From positions 248,001 through 312,000 of the forward strand of contig JAPYMA010000379.1 of NCBI GenBank assembly GCA_035041965.1: a stretch of 64,000 bases of DNA, read 5' to 3'. The notes under the pieces were generated by a model. It worked only from the letters and a program-made list of their open reading frames with translations, searched no databases and was not told the origin of the DNA. This DNA is from Anisakis pegreffii. Lineage: Eukaryota; Nematoda; Chromadorea; Rhabditida; Anisakidae. Shown one piece after another: positions 1 to 12,144 of the stretch; position 1 is the stretch's first letter, and every line of letters starts with the position of its first letter. The position numbers and the translations under genes were made by a program.

Positions 1-80
1 CCAAACATGGAATTAATCAATCCATGTTGACTCTTTTCAGTGATATTTACTTTTCAAATTGGCTTTCTGCTGCGAAAATG

Positions 81-231
81 AAACAGTTTTTGAAGAAAGC
101 AAATTCATTTCGTAATTTACAATGTCCCATTTATGATAGCCATCAATCATACACATTCGTGGATGGTTGATGGCTGCTATCATGAATGGGACATTGTAAA
201 TTATAAAATGAATCTGCTTCAAAAACTGTTT
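81..231. repeat. Imperfect inverted repeat, fold-back element
   Basis: Two arms of about 65-70 bases (roughly 82-150 and 163-231) are reverse complements of each other with scattered mismatches, around a short centre near 156. The arms share runs such as a 13-base stretch reading tttacaatgtccc on one side and its complement on the other. A weaker third partial copy follows at about 266-295. The form fits a palindromic fold-back or MITE-like element. No terminal duplication was identified. Confidence 0.65.
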
Positions 232-920
232 GCTTCAAAAATTTCCTTCAAATTTGCTTCAAACGATTGCTATCATAAATGGGAGAACATGCTTGATTCT
301 GTGATTCATCAACTAATTTGAATGATTCAACTGATCGTTCCATCTCAATTGTTATCCACATCCTCTAATGACACATTTCAAATCCATCTCAACAGTCTCT
401 TACCTCAATTTTTATGCATCGATCTTTCAAACTATCCATCAAAGTTTCCAGCGCAAACGAATCCAATTGAATCAAACAATTTTCACTGCGCAATTGAATG
501 ATGTTAAAATTGCGCGTTTATCAGTACAATGCAATACTCAGTTCGTTCTTATCATCTGTGTTGTTTTTCGTTTCTTTGATTGATAATTTATGTTCATCAG
601 CTTTGTTTTCAAAGGTTTGTGCATTTGCAGTCGTCGAACACTCGTCCTTTGTAGTTTGTTGATCACAACAAGCAGCCAGTACGCAAACATTCACGTTCTT
701 GTTTTTTTTAATGCACACAATATGCGTTCACTAATATTTTTTGTTTCCACAAATCGTCAACACGCTGACATTTGCTCTTGTGAATCGTTTGTGTAGGGAA
801 TTGAATTCATTTTTTCGGAATTGAAAAACTCATTCAGTTTGTTGATAATAATGATTTGTGAGCAATTTTCATAAGCACACACACAGAGCAGTAAACATAA
901 CGAGTGAATTAATTTCTGCA

Positions 921-1006
921 CTGAAAGGTGGCATTCCACTGAATGAGAACCGATTGAAACTTAATAACGATATGTGAGCTTTATTATTCAGTGGAATGCC
1001 TTTCAG
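921..1006. repeat. Inverted repeat with about 21-base arms
   Basis: The arm at 921-944 pairs with the arm at 986-1006. The left arm carries about three extra bases near 929-931. The 41-base spacer is A+T rich. It could form a cruciform or hairpin and resembles the other fold-backs in this window. Confidence 0.65.
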
Positions 1007-1333
1007 AAGTGAAAAAAGATCGTTGAATTGTTTTTTTGAAGCCACAACAATTTTTGTAGGTGCTCACAAGCATCAGATTGAGCCAGTATTTGCTAACTCT
1101 CGTTCCGTTGAACAAATATTTTCCCCACGAAAAAATCTGATCAAAGTATGCGAAAATGTGATGATGATGATGATACGAATCATACTTTTGTTACTGTGTT
1201 TGCATTATGAACTAACCATCAAGCATTCAATCAAATTGATTATTCGTTCATAATTCATTGCTTTTTTGTGAACTCGAAAAAAATCCTCCCCTTTATATCA
1301 ACGAATACCAAAAATTCGATCTTATCAAGATAC

Positions 1334-1360
1334 GGCATGAAACCAACGTCGTTTCATGCC
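1334..1360. repeat. Short perfect hairpin
   Basis: Ten-base arms at 1334-1343 and 1351-1360 are perfect reverse complements around a 7-base loop. No gene is attached to it, so its meaning is unknown. Confidence 0.6.
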
Positions 1361-1829
1361 ATTCACATTCCCTGTAGATTCGTCTTATTAGTTACAATAT
1401 CTCATAAAATCAGTAAGTCCGACACAATTAAATACGTTAATGCAAAAAAAGTTGTCATTCAATCGCCGCACAACATTGCATTAAAGTAACGAAATCATAG
1501 AAAACAAATAACTTAGAAGGAAATTAGTGGAATGGAAGAAAACATTAGAGGTGGAAACACAGGTTGTGGGATGTGCTGAAGTGAATGGCCAAATCTTTAT
1601 TAATCGTTCTCATCAAGAACATCACGGCAAAAAAAAACTTATCGTTACGAAATATTATTTGATTGTATGTTGCTGCTGAACGACGACGAACTGCAATTAT
1701 CTCGAGGTTATTTGCAAATGCAATTTACAGAATCTCTGCAGTGCCTGATCTCACGATTAGAACTCAATCGACATGATTTGATAGCACGAAAAAAAGAAAC
1801 ATTATTGCAATAACATCACCGAAAAACGA

Positions 1830-3603
1830 ATGGCGGCTAATCGACGTTCAACAGTTGGCAGTTTGAATGAGGTGGATGGACCTCGTGGCTTGCTATCGTA
1901 TGGTTATAATGCCTTTTCAACTATTTATCATACAGGTTAGATCAAAATCTTTTTTTTTGTGGATGCACATTACATGAAGTACAAATTATTCAAGGGATCA
2001 ATTCCATTTTGAAAACTGAAACATAAAAGTAATGCTTTTTGTGGAACTGTACTCCAGTTCGTATTAATGATCCAAACTTAAGAGATCGTCATCTTTTTAG
2101 ACAGCTTTTTGTGAAAGTTTTTCGCAATTTATCAATGGAGTGAGGACTATCTGCTGAAGTTGCTTATATAGGTGACAATCAGAAAATACTTCCTCGTGCT
2201 CGTGAACATTTCTAAAAATTATGACATGACTACTAGAGAATCTGAAAGAAATCTGAACACAATGGCGAAATAGGCGAGAGCGCCTCTTTTGACCACTTTT
2301 GAGCTTCCTAACTGGTCCCAAAAGTCTGGACATGTCGTAAAGTGTCCACTGTAATTTCTCCTGCCCATCTTATGAAAATTTGCGCGTGTCCACTTTTTAG
2401 TGGCACCTTGTAGGTTGAAAAAACAACGAGTTCTCCCACATATTCGGACTTCGAAAATTCATAATTCTGGAGATTAGAAGACTAGTTGAAGGGCTTTCTG
2501 GGTGCTTACAATAGAGTAGCATCCATGGAGCGTTCTCGCTCATTCGGTCACCACGTATCCAGAATTTTAGAGTCTTCCGGTTTATTAATAATCTGTGTGA
2601 AATTGAGATGGCATTCGATAGAATCACAAAATGAGAACTTTGTTTGTTTTCAGCGTTCGGATTAGCTTTTGCTGCCGTAATGAACATAATACCAATATCG
2701 ATGATTGCAGTTGGTTATTTGAATATCGACGAATGCCCTGCAGAACCATTCATACCGCAGTGGTTAATATGGATGGGTGTGATATTATTGTTTAAATATT
2801 TAATTGATACTTCAGTCTATGTGTATAAAATATGCTTTAATAAGCAAACAATTTTATCTGATCAGCATCAAATGGGTCCTTTGGATTGGTTCTCTTCACT
2901 CGTTCTCACTGTATGGTTCATTTTGGGTACGTTTTAGCTGCAGTTCTTTTTGAATTCTCAGTTGACAATCGAAAACCAAACGCGCTCTTGTACGTTGAAA
3001 TCATTTAATTGCACTCGGATGGATTATTCAGTAGACCTGAAATTCGTAATTTGTATAACTTCTTACACAAAACAGCATTCGTTGAGCTCATTTTTCCAAT
3101 AGGACTGAAAATAAAGAAGTTCGAGAGTAGGAAGTTTTCGTAATTCTAGACGATTACAGATTTCTCTCAGCACTCTTTGGAATCCTAAAGATCGATTCAA
3201 TTACCTGAAGGGAAATCTTCACTTCTTGACTATCTTCATTAATATTATCATATTAAAGACTTACGATTAATATCGTACCCATAATTCCTCGTCAATCGGG
3301 AGTCATTTTCTTTTGAATTCCGATTCAGAATAATAAATTGAATGTATTTTTTTCGTTCTAGGTTCATATTGGTTGTTTGGAACGTTCGGAGTTGTGCAAT
3401 TTGAAATGCACGGATACAGCGACTTTTGTGATGAGGTGACTTATTGTAGTGTGTTTGTGATCATAATGCTTACTTATCTTGTTTTGTTCCTTTTATCGGT
3501 TTGTTTTTGTGTTTTTTGTGCGATCATCTGTTGGAAGCTGAAAATGGATCGTAATCAATATCGCTCACCGAATACCGAAAATCTACAGATCTCGTCATTG
3601 TGA
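1830..3603 (+). CDS. Four-pass membrane protein, TMEM272-like family
   Basis: Proposed CDS join(1830..1935, 2654..2926, 3362..3603), 206 residues. All introns are phase 1 with good GT/AG signals, and the joined length is in frame. The start is the ATG at 1830, which opens a polar N-terminus of about 35 residues. Four hydrophobic segments follow: about residues 36-60, 70-92, 115-135 and 155-182. Between TM1 and TM2 sits a motif of the form DECPxxPxIPxWL, which matches the cysteine-proline loop typical of TMEM272-like proteins, a family expanded in nematodes. The cytoplasmic tail is short and polar. Function in the family is unknown. An AATAAA signal follows 102 bases after the stop. The family name rests on the motif and topology only; a MARVEL-like four-TM protein is the main alternative. 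Confidence 0.75.
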
Positions 3604-3704
3604 ATGAATATACCTGCGCATAATATCATAGCTGTTGCTCATTGAATGTACCATATTATTGTAATTATTGTAATTGAGTCGTTTGTTCTGTTCTGATGTT
3701 TAAG

Positions 3705-3710
3705 AATAAA
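3705..3710 (+). terminator. Polyadenylation signal of membrane-protein gene
   Basis: A canonical AATAAA about 100 bases after the stop codon at 3603, on the coding strand, with no competing gene nearby. Confidence 0.55.
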
Positions 3711-6165
3711 ATCATTCAATTTTGAAGTGAACATTCATTAACATTATCATATCATATCAAAGACGTATTATCGATAACACAGTGGCACGACGTCTGAACG
3801 TCGAGTGAATTCTTTGCTGGTTAGTTGTTGTTAGTTGAAAGACGTTGAAATGCTCTGGCAGTGGGTTTCATGAATCATTTCCATAGTTCTCCCTTTGAAC
3901 GATCAATTTTAATGTCATCGGATTTGACTGATGGAAAGTAATTTAATTTCTTCACAGCGATTGTTTTGATGAGTTTGGTAATCGTTATCATGTGATAACA
4001 AAATCAAACGTTTGAAGTGGTCTCATTCGAATTTTGTTCAATTGGAACGCTGATTCCGGTTATGACCGAAACTGCAGTAAACAGCACTCGATAAGATGAG
4101 AAAATATTAGGGAAGGTACGAGAGGATTCCGAAAAAAAGTGTGGCTAAAAACATTCTGCAGTGCACCATCTATAGACTCTCATTCTAAATAGACGTGCTT
4201 TTTGTTGTCATTCCGTTCGATTTATTTTACACGATGAATTTCGCCTTCCATTCGCATCTTATTTCTCTGCATAATATTTCCAATGCTTTGAACAATGTTG
4301 TGGGAACAACTTCAATAAAAATGGATTAATTCTTAATTGATGATTAACTCACTGATCTTCTCTGAATAATGACGATCAAACTGAATATTTTGATACGTCC
4401 CATCACTGATAATACTATACATAAGTGGATATCACATTCTTCTGAAATGTGCAGAATCAGTTCCTTTGAAATCTCTTCGTTTAGCGTAAAACTGTCGGGA
4501 ACCCATTGCATTCAGCTAGAGCTGGATTAATCTTAACCTAGGCTAAGGCTTAGTCTAACGCCTGACTTCGCCTGCGCCCAGGTGCTCAGGATAATGTTTG
4601 GCCTCATTCTAGCGCTCACCTTAACTGCTTGAGCCAGGTTCTGAAGGGTTACCAAATTTTGTATCATTTTTTCGATAACTTCGAACAAAAGCTGCGTGTT
4701 CACTGGAAGTTGATAATGTTTTATGCATTTTTATGCAGGAAGTGTAATTTTTGGATGACACATCAATAAAACTCGCATAACAGAATGTGTGCAAAAAAAA
4801 ATTTTTTTCGGTCCAACAAACTAACACTGTTGCGATCGGTTGAATGCCTTTTTTCTCATCATTCGCACGGCTTATCACTGATTTGACGTTTTCCGTTTCC
4901 AGGCACATTCCTGAAAGGTATTTTACACATGAACATCTATTGACACTATGATGCCACTGTGGAACGTTTGCACATGTTTGAGATTTCTTTTCATTTTATT
5001 TGAGCATAAAAACATTTCGTATCGATTCACTGACTATGAGATAACCAACCAACACACAAGCGCAACGCAAACGCACTTTAGTCGTTCATTTAACGATCGA
5101 CGAAGTTATATTACCAGTCACGGCTTGTCTTCGAGCAGCCGTACACAAAACAGACTTTTTAAGTGTATATTTCATGATTATTTGTTATTTATTCACTTTG
5201 AATCATTGCTGCAAAATTTTGAAATTATTTCGTGTTCAATCATGAATTATTTTGCACGCTTATGACGGCAATTTATTGGAGACCGCTTCACAGAAATTTT
5301 CATTTTCATTTCCTCTTTGTAGCCGATCATCAATTCTCAATTCACTGAGTTTCGTGCGATTTTTAGACGTTTCTCAGCAGTTTTCAATAGTCAAGTCTGA
5401 TTTTCACTTCGCTGTCGATGTTCGCTTTGGGAAACAACGTACGTCAAATTCTGAATGATTCAACCGTAAAGTTGTGATCTTAGAGTTGTTTCTATCGCAG
5501 TTCTTATTAGTGTATCCTTCAAGAGAATTTATTTAATGTCATATACTTCGGAGTCAGACGACGTTGATGTTCACATTTGTTGGACGTGATTTATTTTGGG
5601 ATGCAGCACTTCATTCAAGCACACTCTTAAATGATATCGTTCATTCAGATAATCAAAAAGTTTATGTGCGATGCCAAAACGATCACACGACACCGATGAT
5701 AGTGAACCAACAGGCCAAGAAATAATCCCAAAAAAGATGTTCAATTGCGGTGAAATCGCCGCACAGACCAAACTTCTTCCATTCGCATCGAAATATCAGT
5801 TCATTGATAAACGTTATCGATTTAAAAAGAGGTAAAATTTAACGTTTTCAATCGCTTCGACGATATTTCAAAATAATGGAACATTGAATTCGCTTCGTAA
5901 ACACCTGAACCGATTTCCATCGCGATTCGTCTGAAATCAGTGAATAATTCAGATGGATAAACGGTTGTCAATGCATGGATTTTCCACTGTCACAAAATAT
6001 ATACGAACAACCGTGCGGTTATGGCAGGTTGATACCGAAACCGAATCCTCCGGTGCCTAGCAATGAGTTCACGCCTGTTAAGGTTAATCGAACACGATCT
6101 ACTTTTGTTTGATTCCTTCGAAGAACGAACTTAGCGTCAAGGCTAAGGGTGAACTTGTCGTATTT
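3711..6165. other. Intergenic, nothing supported
   Basis: Open frames up to about 105 codons occur on both strands but show no domain, signal peptide or splice-consistent partner. A G+C-richer patch at about 4490-4630 stands out against the surrounding A+T-rich DNA and may be part of a dispersed repeat. A tiny candidate 5' exon of the following F-box gene (ATG at 6063, donor after 6082) was considered, but its phase does not fit the best acceptor. Confidence 0.5.
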
Positions 6166-6276
6166 GAATTAAAAGAAAACGAATTACTTTGAGATGGCTC
6201 GACCGATGGATGCGTACTGAAACAGTGCGCATTCATCGGTCGAATCATCTCAAGGTAATTCGTTTTCTTTTAATTC
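6166..6276. repeat. Near-perfect inverted repeat, about 52-base arms
   Basis: The arms at about 6166-6217 and 6225-6276 are reverse complements with only a few mismatches around a 7-base centre. This is the strongest fold-back in the window and lies about 300 bases before the first recognised exon of the F-box gene. An open frame of 134 codons that runs out of this repeat is an accident of the palindrome. A palindromic MITE is the simplest reading. Confidence 0.75.
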
Positions 6277-6565
6277 ATTATCAATATGCGCATAAACCCA
6301 CACATTTGTCGTATTCGGTTATATCCCACGTGTTCATTAGATCAACACCCGGAGTGTGGTTATTTCTAATGCACGGTTCCGAAATCTGTCAGTCATCTTG
6401 TACACTCATTATATTCTCACTGTTTATGAAGAACTCATTTCCTAACCATTATTTGAACCTACGAAACCTTTACGAGCATCTTCCGAAACATTTTCTATCT
6501 TCCATTTCACCTTTTACTGGCCCGGTTAATATCCTGGTTCATGCAGTTTGTAACATCATCTTCAG

Positions 6566-8816
6566 AAGAGAGTTCCTGATCTTGTTCTGTTGAATATATT
6601 CAAATATATGCATCCAATCGATCTCATCAATGGAGTATCAAAAGTTTCGAAGCGATGGAATCAATTCGCTAAAACCAAATCATTTTATCGAAACGTTCGT
6701 GTTCTGGTGAACGATCAATCACCAGAGGCAAGCAGTGCCAAACGCTTTCTAGAGCTGGTGATTATTTGATGTGTGTTGAAATTTTTATTGCCATTCATCA
6801 CTGAATGCAGTTTAGAGGTACTTGATAAGTGGATGACTTTCGCATTAATCTCTGCAAACACGCTTCTGTTCAGCAGTACAACTTCCTGTTTTCTGATTGA
6901 TCATCATATTCCTACACCATTCAACTCAATCTGCTCTATTCAGATGAAAGACGATATCAGGAGGTTGGCATTGGTTTACCAAAACTATAAATTTTTTGAT
7001 GTACTCCCCGATTGTATGCCAAACGTGACAACGCTCGATATTGCACACTTTCCTGGCAAGTGCTTTAGTACATCGCATCTTTATCGACTCTAAAAGAAGT
7101 GAATATGATAAGATATTCAAGGAAGTAGATGACAACTTCGTTGAGTTAATTTCAACTGCAGAATTCGAAGAGAGCGCCATCGAATTGGCCAGTTGTTTTC
7201 CTGCTGTTGAGGTTCTCAATTTGTACTATGCCAATGTAAGTAAAATCACGAGATATTGATATTGTCTCATGTAGATTGTATCAAATTTATCATTTATATC
7301 GTGCCGTGATTCAAACTGTTTCAGATCGACCGTTACGGTGTTCATAATTTACTCACGAAGAGATCCTTTAAGCGCCTACGTCAGTTTTATTTTAATGACG
7401 GTGAAATGCCCGAAAACTTGCTCGACAGACTCGATATGGTCGCTCGGCCAATACAACTACTGTGTATTAGCAATACTGACAAGTGATATTCATGTGTCTT
7501 TTATTACCACCTTATGTTCACAGTCAGTTGAATCCCGCTGTAATGGAATCACTAATATATTTTACTTAGAGAAAATTTCAGTTTGAATATGATCACTCTG
7601 CGATGGTCGAAATTTGTTTCAACATTGACAGAACTTTATTTGAATGATGTTGTCAGTGGGGATGATTTTGGAACTATTGGAACACTGACGAATCTGAAGA
7701 CTTTGGAGATCGACGTTTCGATGTACGCAACTCCAGATCAGTTCATGCAACTGAAGGTGACTAATATTGCTCGTCATCACTCGATATTATCCATGAAAGT
7801 GACGTCCGAACGGTGATTAAAATGTTGCTTCTCTCATCTGAATGGCTTCGTGCATTTAAGTCGCTCAAGAACTTGGAACACATTCATTTGGACTGGTCAT
7901 GTTGTCGAGACCTCAAAGCAGAGCATCTCGCTCGACTCTTCGAACTTCCATCCGAAAACGCATCCAGCTATTTCCCGTATCGTCTGAAGTATTTGCGTCT
8001 ATGGAATTGTCCTGAACTACTTCAGATGGTTGCCGTAAAAGCCATTATAAACAGGTAATGAAATGCCTCATTGTTTGCATTAATAAATTCGTCACAGAAT
8101 CGACAAAATTTCATTTGAATGAATAAAGCGTGAATGATCGAAATGATTACAGCTGTCCACAACTGATATCACTCAATATTTCGCGGGATGATCAAATGGG
8201 AGAGGAGGCGTTTGCTCTGTTGCTCAAGAATCTATCGTATGGGCCGTCTAACATATTTATGCGCTCCTTTAATGTCAAAATCACTGAATCTTTGATAGAT
8301 CTGCCGAATATTCTCACTCGTCACTGTTCAGTAATGAAATACCGTCTAAGTTGAGCAGGCAATTTTTTACATAAATTCAAGTTCAAGATACACTGTAAGG
8401 TGGCGTTATCTTCAGGAATCTCCATTTCCTGGATATATCATGTCTATATAAGATGAGATGTGATGCGTTCTATGAGCTGACCGATGATGACCTACCTAAA
8501 CTGGAGTTCCTCATATTACATGACACCGAGGTAACACTCCAGAAATGTTTCTTTCAATTCATTTACAAACCGGAAAGTGACATCTTTGATCGCAGAACCT
8601 TTTCCTATTTCACAGATAGACCAAAAATTCCTCGAGAATCTCAATTTGAAACGTCCAAAACTGATGATATCGAATCGTCGGGAACATTTCATAAATTGGG
8701 ATCTGAAGGATGGAAAGCAGCCGTGTTTTAACGAGGACTTTGCTGGTGATCTGAATGCTATTTTAAATGATTTGAGCGAACTGGATGGATTTTGTTGCAT
8801 GCATAGTGTGATTTAA
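6566..8816 (+). CDS. F-box and leucine-rich-repeat-like protein, 5' end unresolved
   Basis: Proposed join(<6566..6757, 6944..7067, 7129..7235, 7325..7482, 7582..7756, 7861..8054, 8153..8343, 8400..8530, 8616..8816), at least 490 residues; the joined length is divisible by three and phases agree. The first exon encodes an F-box core: VPDLVLLNIFKYM, then a PIDL turn, then KRWNQFA. That motif normally binds Skp1 in SCF ubiquitin ligases. Later exons hold irregular leucine-rich stretches (such as LTELYLNDV, NLEHIHLDW, RLKYLRLWNCP, NLHFLDIS), which usually form the substrate-binding part. Introns are about 55-190 bases. The intron at 7068-7128 and the one at 8344-8399 were chosen to keep frame and are uncertain. 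The starting ATG was not found; an in-frame ATG at 6608 would cut the F-box. A decaying family member is possible. Confidence 0.6.
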
Positions 8817-8831
8817 TAACATCTTCGCAAA

Positions 8832-8837
8832 AATAAA
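8832..8837 (+). terminator. Polyadenylation signal of F-box gene
   Basis: AATAAA 16 bases after the stop codon at 8816, on the coding strand. Confidence 0.55.
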
Positions 8838-11287
8838 GTTGCATCCAAACCGATAATATCATTCGTTATTTCTTCAAAAATAATGAAATTCATATTAAAT
8901 GCGAATGGAATAAAAGTTTCCTCAAACTATATGTATCATCTTCTTATCAAAAAAAAACACACACACATCAAAAAAGCTCTTATATTCATTTAAATGTGGT
9001 GATCTCATCAAGTAAAGAAATCTATGGTTGAAATCAAATGAGTGAATTAATTTCATCGGGTATGTAGTACAAAAATAGTATAAAATAGTATAGTATAAAA
9101 ATACGGCCCAATATATGATATTAAAAAGAATATATAAAGTCGGGAAGACAATTTTCGACGGTGAATCAATACAGCTCACCACATATGCGGAATCTTTCAT
9201 GCGTAACTTCTGCTGGCCTTTGCCGCATTAACAGCCATTCGATAGAATACTGGAAGCAGAGCTGTTATCAAAATGGAGGATTATCAAGCAATAATAAGAA
9301 TGATGATAAAACATGAACGAGAATAAAGACTGATAAAACAAGAAGGTGGTGTTCGGTGATAGGAGGATTGCTATCGATTGAACTAAGGTTGTTAAGGTGA
9401 ATGTATTAAGGTGAATACTGAGACTGTTAAATTCAGCGATATAACGTCAAATGATAATGTGATATCAGCACAACTTCTTTCTAGCAATATTATCAAAATT
9501 GGGAAATTCTTCAGCACTCAGCCAAGTGCTTACCATGGATTCATACTTGAACGAAATCAGTCATTATTCACATGTAAACGCTCGACACGACGTTCACTGT
9601 TGACCATCCTTGAAACCAATGGATACAGAAGGATTCATTGGAGTTGCTGTCTTTTAATCGTACTGATAAAGTTTCGAATATTTACAACAACATTGAAATA
9701 TAATCGATTTTAAGTTTTGGTGAGACGGAAATTATTTCGGAATATAAGTTCTGATTGGCGAAAAATCACTTGAGTAATTCAATTTTTATATTTGAAAAAA
9801 ATTCGACTGTTACAATGTTGTCGTGGTGTGATTTTAGATAAATTGTCGACTATGAAAAGAAAGAAGGGAGTAGTTTCGACTAAAAAGGGTGTTGTTGGCA
9901 CCGTGAATATGGAATAAGCTCGAGAACGAATCTCATAGATATCGAATCTCATAGATATCTTCCTTCACACAGGTTTAGTCAACCAAAAGAAATAAATGTA
10001 TTTGAACAACAATGCAATTGGGTGCATTTTGTTTGATTGCTTCAAGAAAACTGTAAACTCTTAGCCATGTTTATAATTTCTCATCAGTCGACCACTTAAA
10101 AGTTATTCTGAATGCTATTTCATCGCATTTCCCCAAATATGCACATAATTCTCGCAACACGAACAATTTTTTCTCCTGAGCTTTATCGATATCTGCTGAG
10201 AGAAAAATGCTTGAGCGTTTTTTTTTTTTGATTTTGCTCTTCAAATGATGCTCTTGATCAGCTGATGGATGCTGGGTGTTGGTCGTGAAGAAAATTCGAA
10301 ACATTCGATATCCGTTCAGTGAGATATAAATTATGTCAAATGTTGTTCAACGCTTCATGTGAAAATATTTGTGTGAACTTATTGCAATGTAGTGGATCGA
10401 TTCCGCCAAAATCAATTGTCGAAACGAAACAAAATCAACTTCTTATGAAAATATTTCGATTTGAAATGATTATTTATTGATGTTAAAAAAGCGTTCAATT
10501 TTATGAGTTGCATTAGAATTTATTCTGCTGATTTTCGATGGAGAATAACAGTTGATATTAAACATTCAATATCGAATAAATTGATAATTCTGGTCCATTG
10601 TAAAGATTATAAAGTCACATTCTTCATCAATGCTTGCAGTCCATTCTCCATATGTTGATCGTTGGATTGAATCTTAAACAACAACATTTTTAATCACTAC
10701 AATGTAAAAAGCCATAAGTTTAAGATGGCAAAATGGCTGTTATTCTTCTCTTTATTTCATGATGAGAAAATCCAACTGAATAACTTTCTGCTGTCAGTTG
10801 ACAACTCACTGATCTAATAATTAATCGAAAAATACTTCGAAACTGAGAAGAAGAGTATGATGCAGTAATCAGGAAGAGGTGGAAATATGTTTCAATTTAA
10901 TCATTTTTAATCAGTCAAAAGTTTCCAATTACGAAAAATTGAGAAAAGAAACCTCTTTTGTATGGCACCTTATCACGGCCAAAACGACCACCTTACCTGA
11001 TCACTCACCATGCCTTACTTCTTCTTACCTTATCACACAATCTTATCGATCTCATCTACTTTTATTTATATTATCATCGTCAAATTGTCAAGCATTTGAA
11101 TTGCTGTTGACGGCGTTTAGTTTGTATGCGTTAAAATGAAAAATGAATTCAGCATTTATAAAATTCAAAACCTTTCCCTCGATTTCGTAAAATTTGTGAT
11201 TTTTTTAAGTATGTGATGCACTCAACTTTCGGATGACCGCATAATTTGCTTGAACAATAATGAAACGAGAAATCGAAATATACCCAA
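8838..11287. other. Intergenic, nothing supported
   Basis: No coding exon is supported on either strand. Frames of 77-100 codons (for example 9411-9713 and 10071-10304) lack domains. A direct duplication of a 16-base unit occurs at 9927-9942 and 9943-9958. Short homopolymer runs are common. Confidence 0.5.
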
Positions 11288-12144
11288 TCAATGTTGTGGG
11301 CATTGAATTTTCCTTATGCATCTGCCGTCAGGAATTCTTCTGTACTGATCAGGAGAGCAATAGCATTTCGGTTCTCCACAAATCGCTGCACACGGTTTCT
11401 GAACGATTTGAAAATTGACAGTTACAAATGTGGTAGAATTAGGTGGGAACAAGATATGGTTAATGAAGTTGAAATTTTAATCACTATCATCCGCTTAATT
11501 TCGACAATTCAATTAAAACTGATGTCTCTTATAATGATCGATGACAAAAATGGGCAAATTTTCTGCAAAATCTGATGTTTCGACTACTATTTTCACTATT
11601 TAGTGATATATTGCAATTGAGTGCAGAGGAGATAGTCCGGATTGGAGAGTTTGAAATTATTCAATATCACATTACTATACGGATTCTTGCAATATGCGGT
11701 AATTCTATCAGATGTTCTTCGCTCGATTAACGCTCATCCGAAATTCATTGGAATTGGAAACTCATTTATCATGTAAGATTCAACTTGTTCTCACATCACT
11801 CTCTCCGCATTGCATTTCACATCCCGGACAGTCCGACCATTGCTCATTGGGACCGCACGGGTGTTTAGCTGTAGCGAGAACCAATAGAGTCTGAAACTAA
11901 TAGAGTCGAGAACCAGTTCATGTGATTATTCGATAAAATTCGCCGACATAAAATATTGGCTGTATATTGCAGTGGGAGGAAAACTGAAAAGATGATTTCT
12001 ATCGCTACAAGATTGGAATTGGTGGCTCAGTCGTTATGAAAAAAATGATAGATTAGGGAGAAATTGATGAATGAGATATATACCTGAGTGCAGAGATATC
12101 GATCGAATAGTAGCTGTTCTAGTTACGGCAAGAAAACTTTTCAT
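11288..12144 (-). CDS. Secreted single-domain TIL serine protease inhibitor
   Basis: Proposed complement join(11288..11398, 11795..11890, 12127..12144), 74 residues, with three short exons that no single long frame reveals. Exon 1 (MKSFLA) joins exon 2 to give a signal peptide ending near ATAKH. The mature part is one TIL domain with all ten cysteines. It starts with CGPNEQWSDC, the usual Ascaris-type opening, and ends IQCPQH. Both introns are phase 0 and match the intron layout of the other TIL genes here, with one intron just after the signal start and one between Cys4 and Cys5. The reactive loop reads Cys-Ala-Ala-Ile-Cys. By analogy with Ascaris inhibitors this puts alanine at P1, suggesting an elastase-type target; that is inference. 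Confidence 0.8.

Larger units (their letters stand above)
1..1829. other. Intergenic, fold-back repeats, no gene seen
   Basis: I see no supported coding exon here. Reading frames of 60-85 codons exist on both strands but carry no recognisable domain or splice-consistent neighbours. The notable contents are two imperfect inverted repeats (81-231 and 921-1006), a short perfect hairpin with 10-base arms (1334-1343 and 1351-1360) and a GAT microsatellite near 1160. The promoter of the membrane-protein gene starting at 1830 should lie at the right end of this stretch, but I see no clear element. Confidence 0.6.

Noticed and set aside
6189..6593. 134-codon plus-strand frame
   Set aside because: It starts inside a long palindrome and has no domain; the real coding signal nearby is the F-box exon in another frame.
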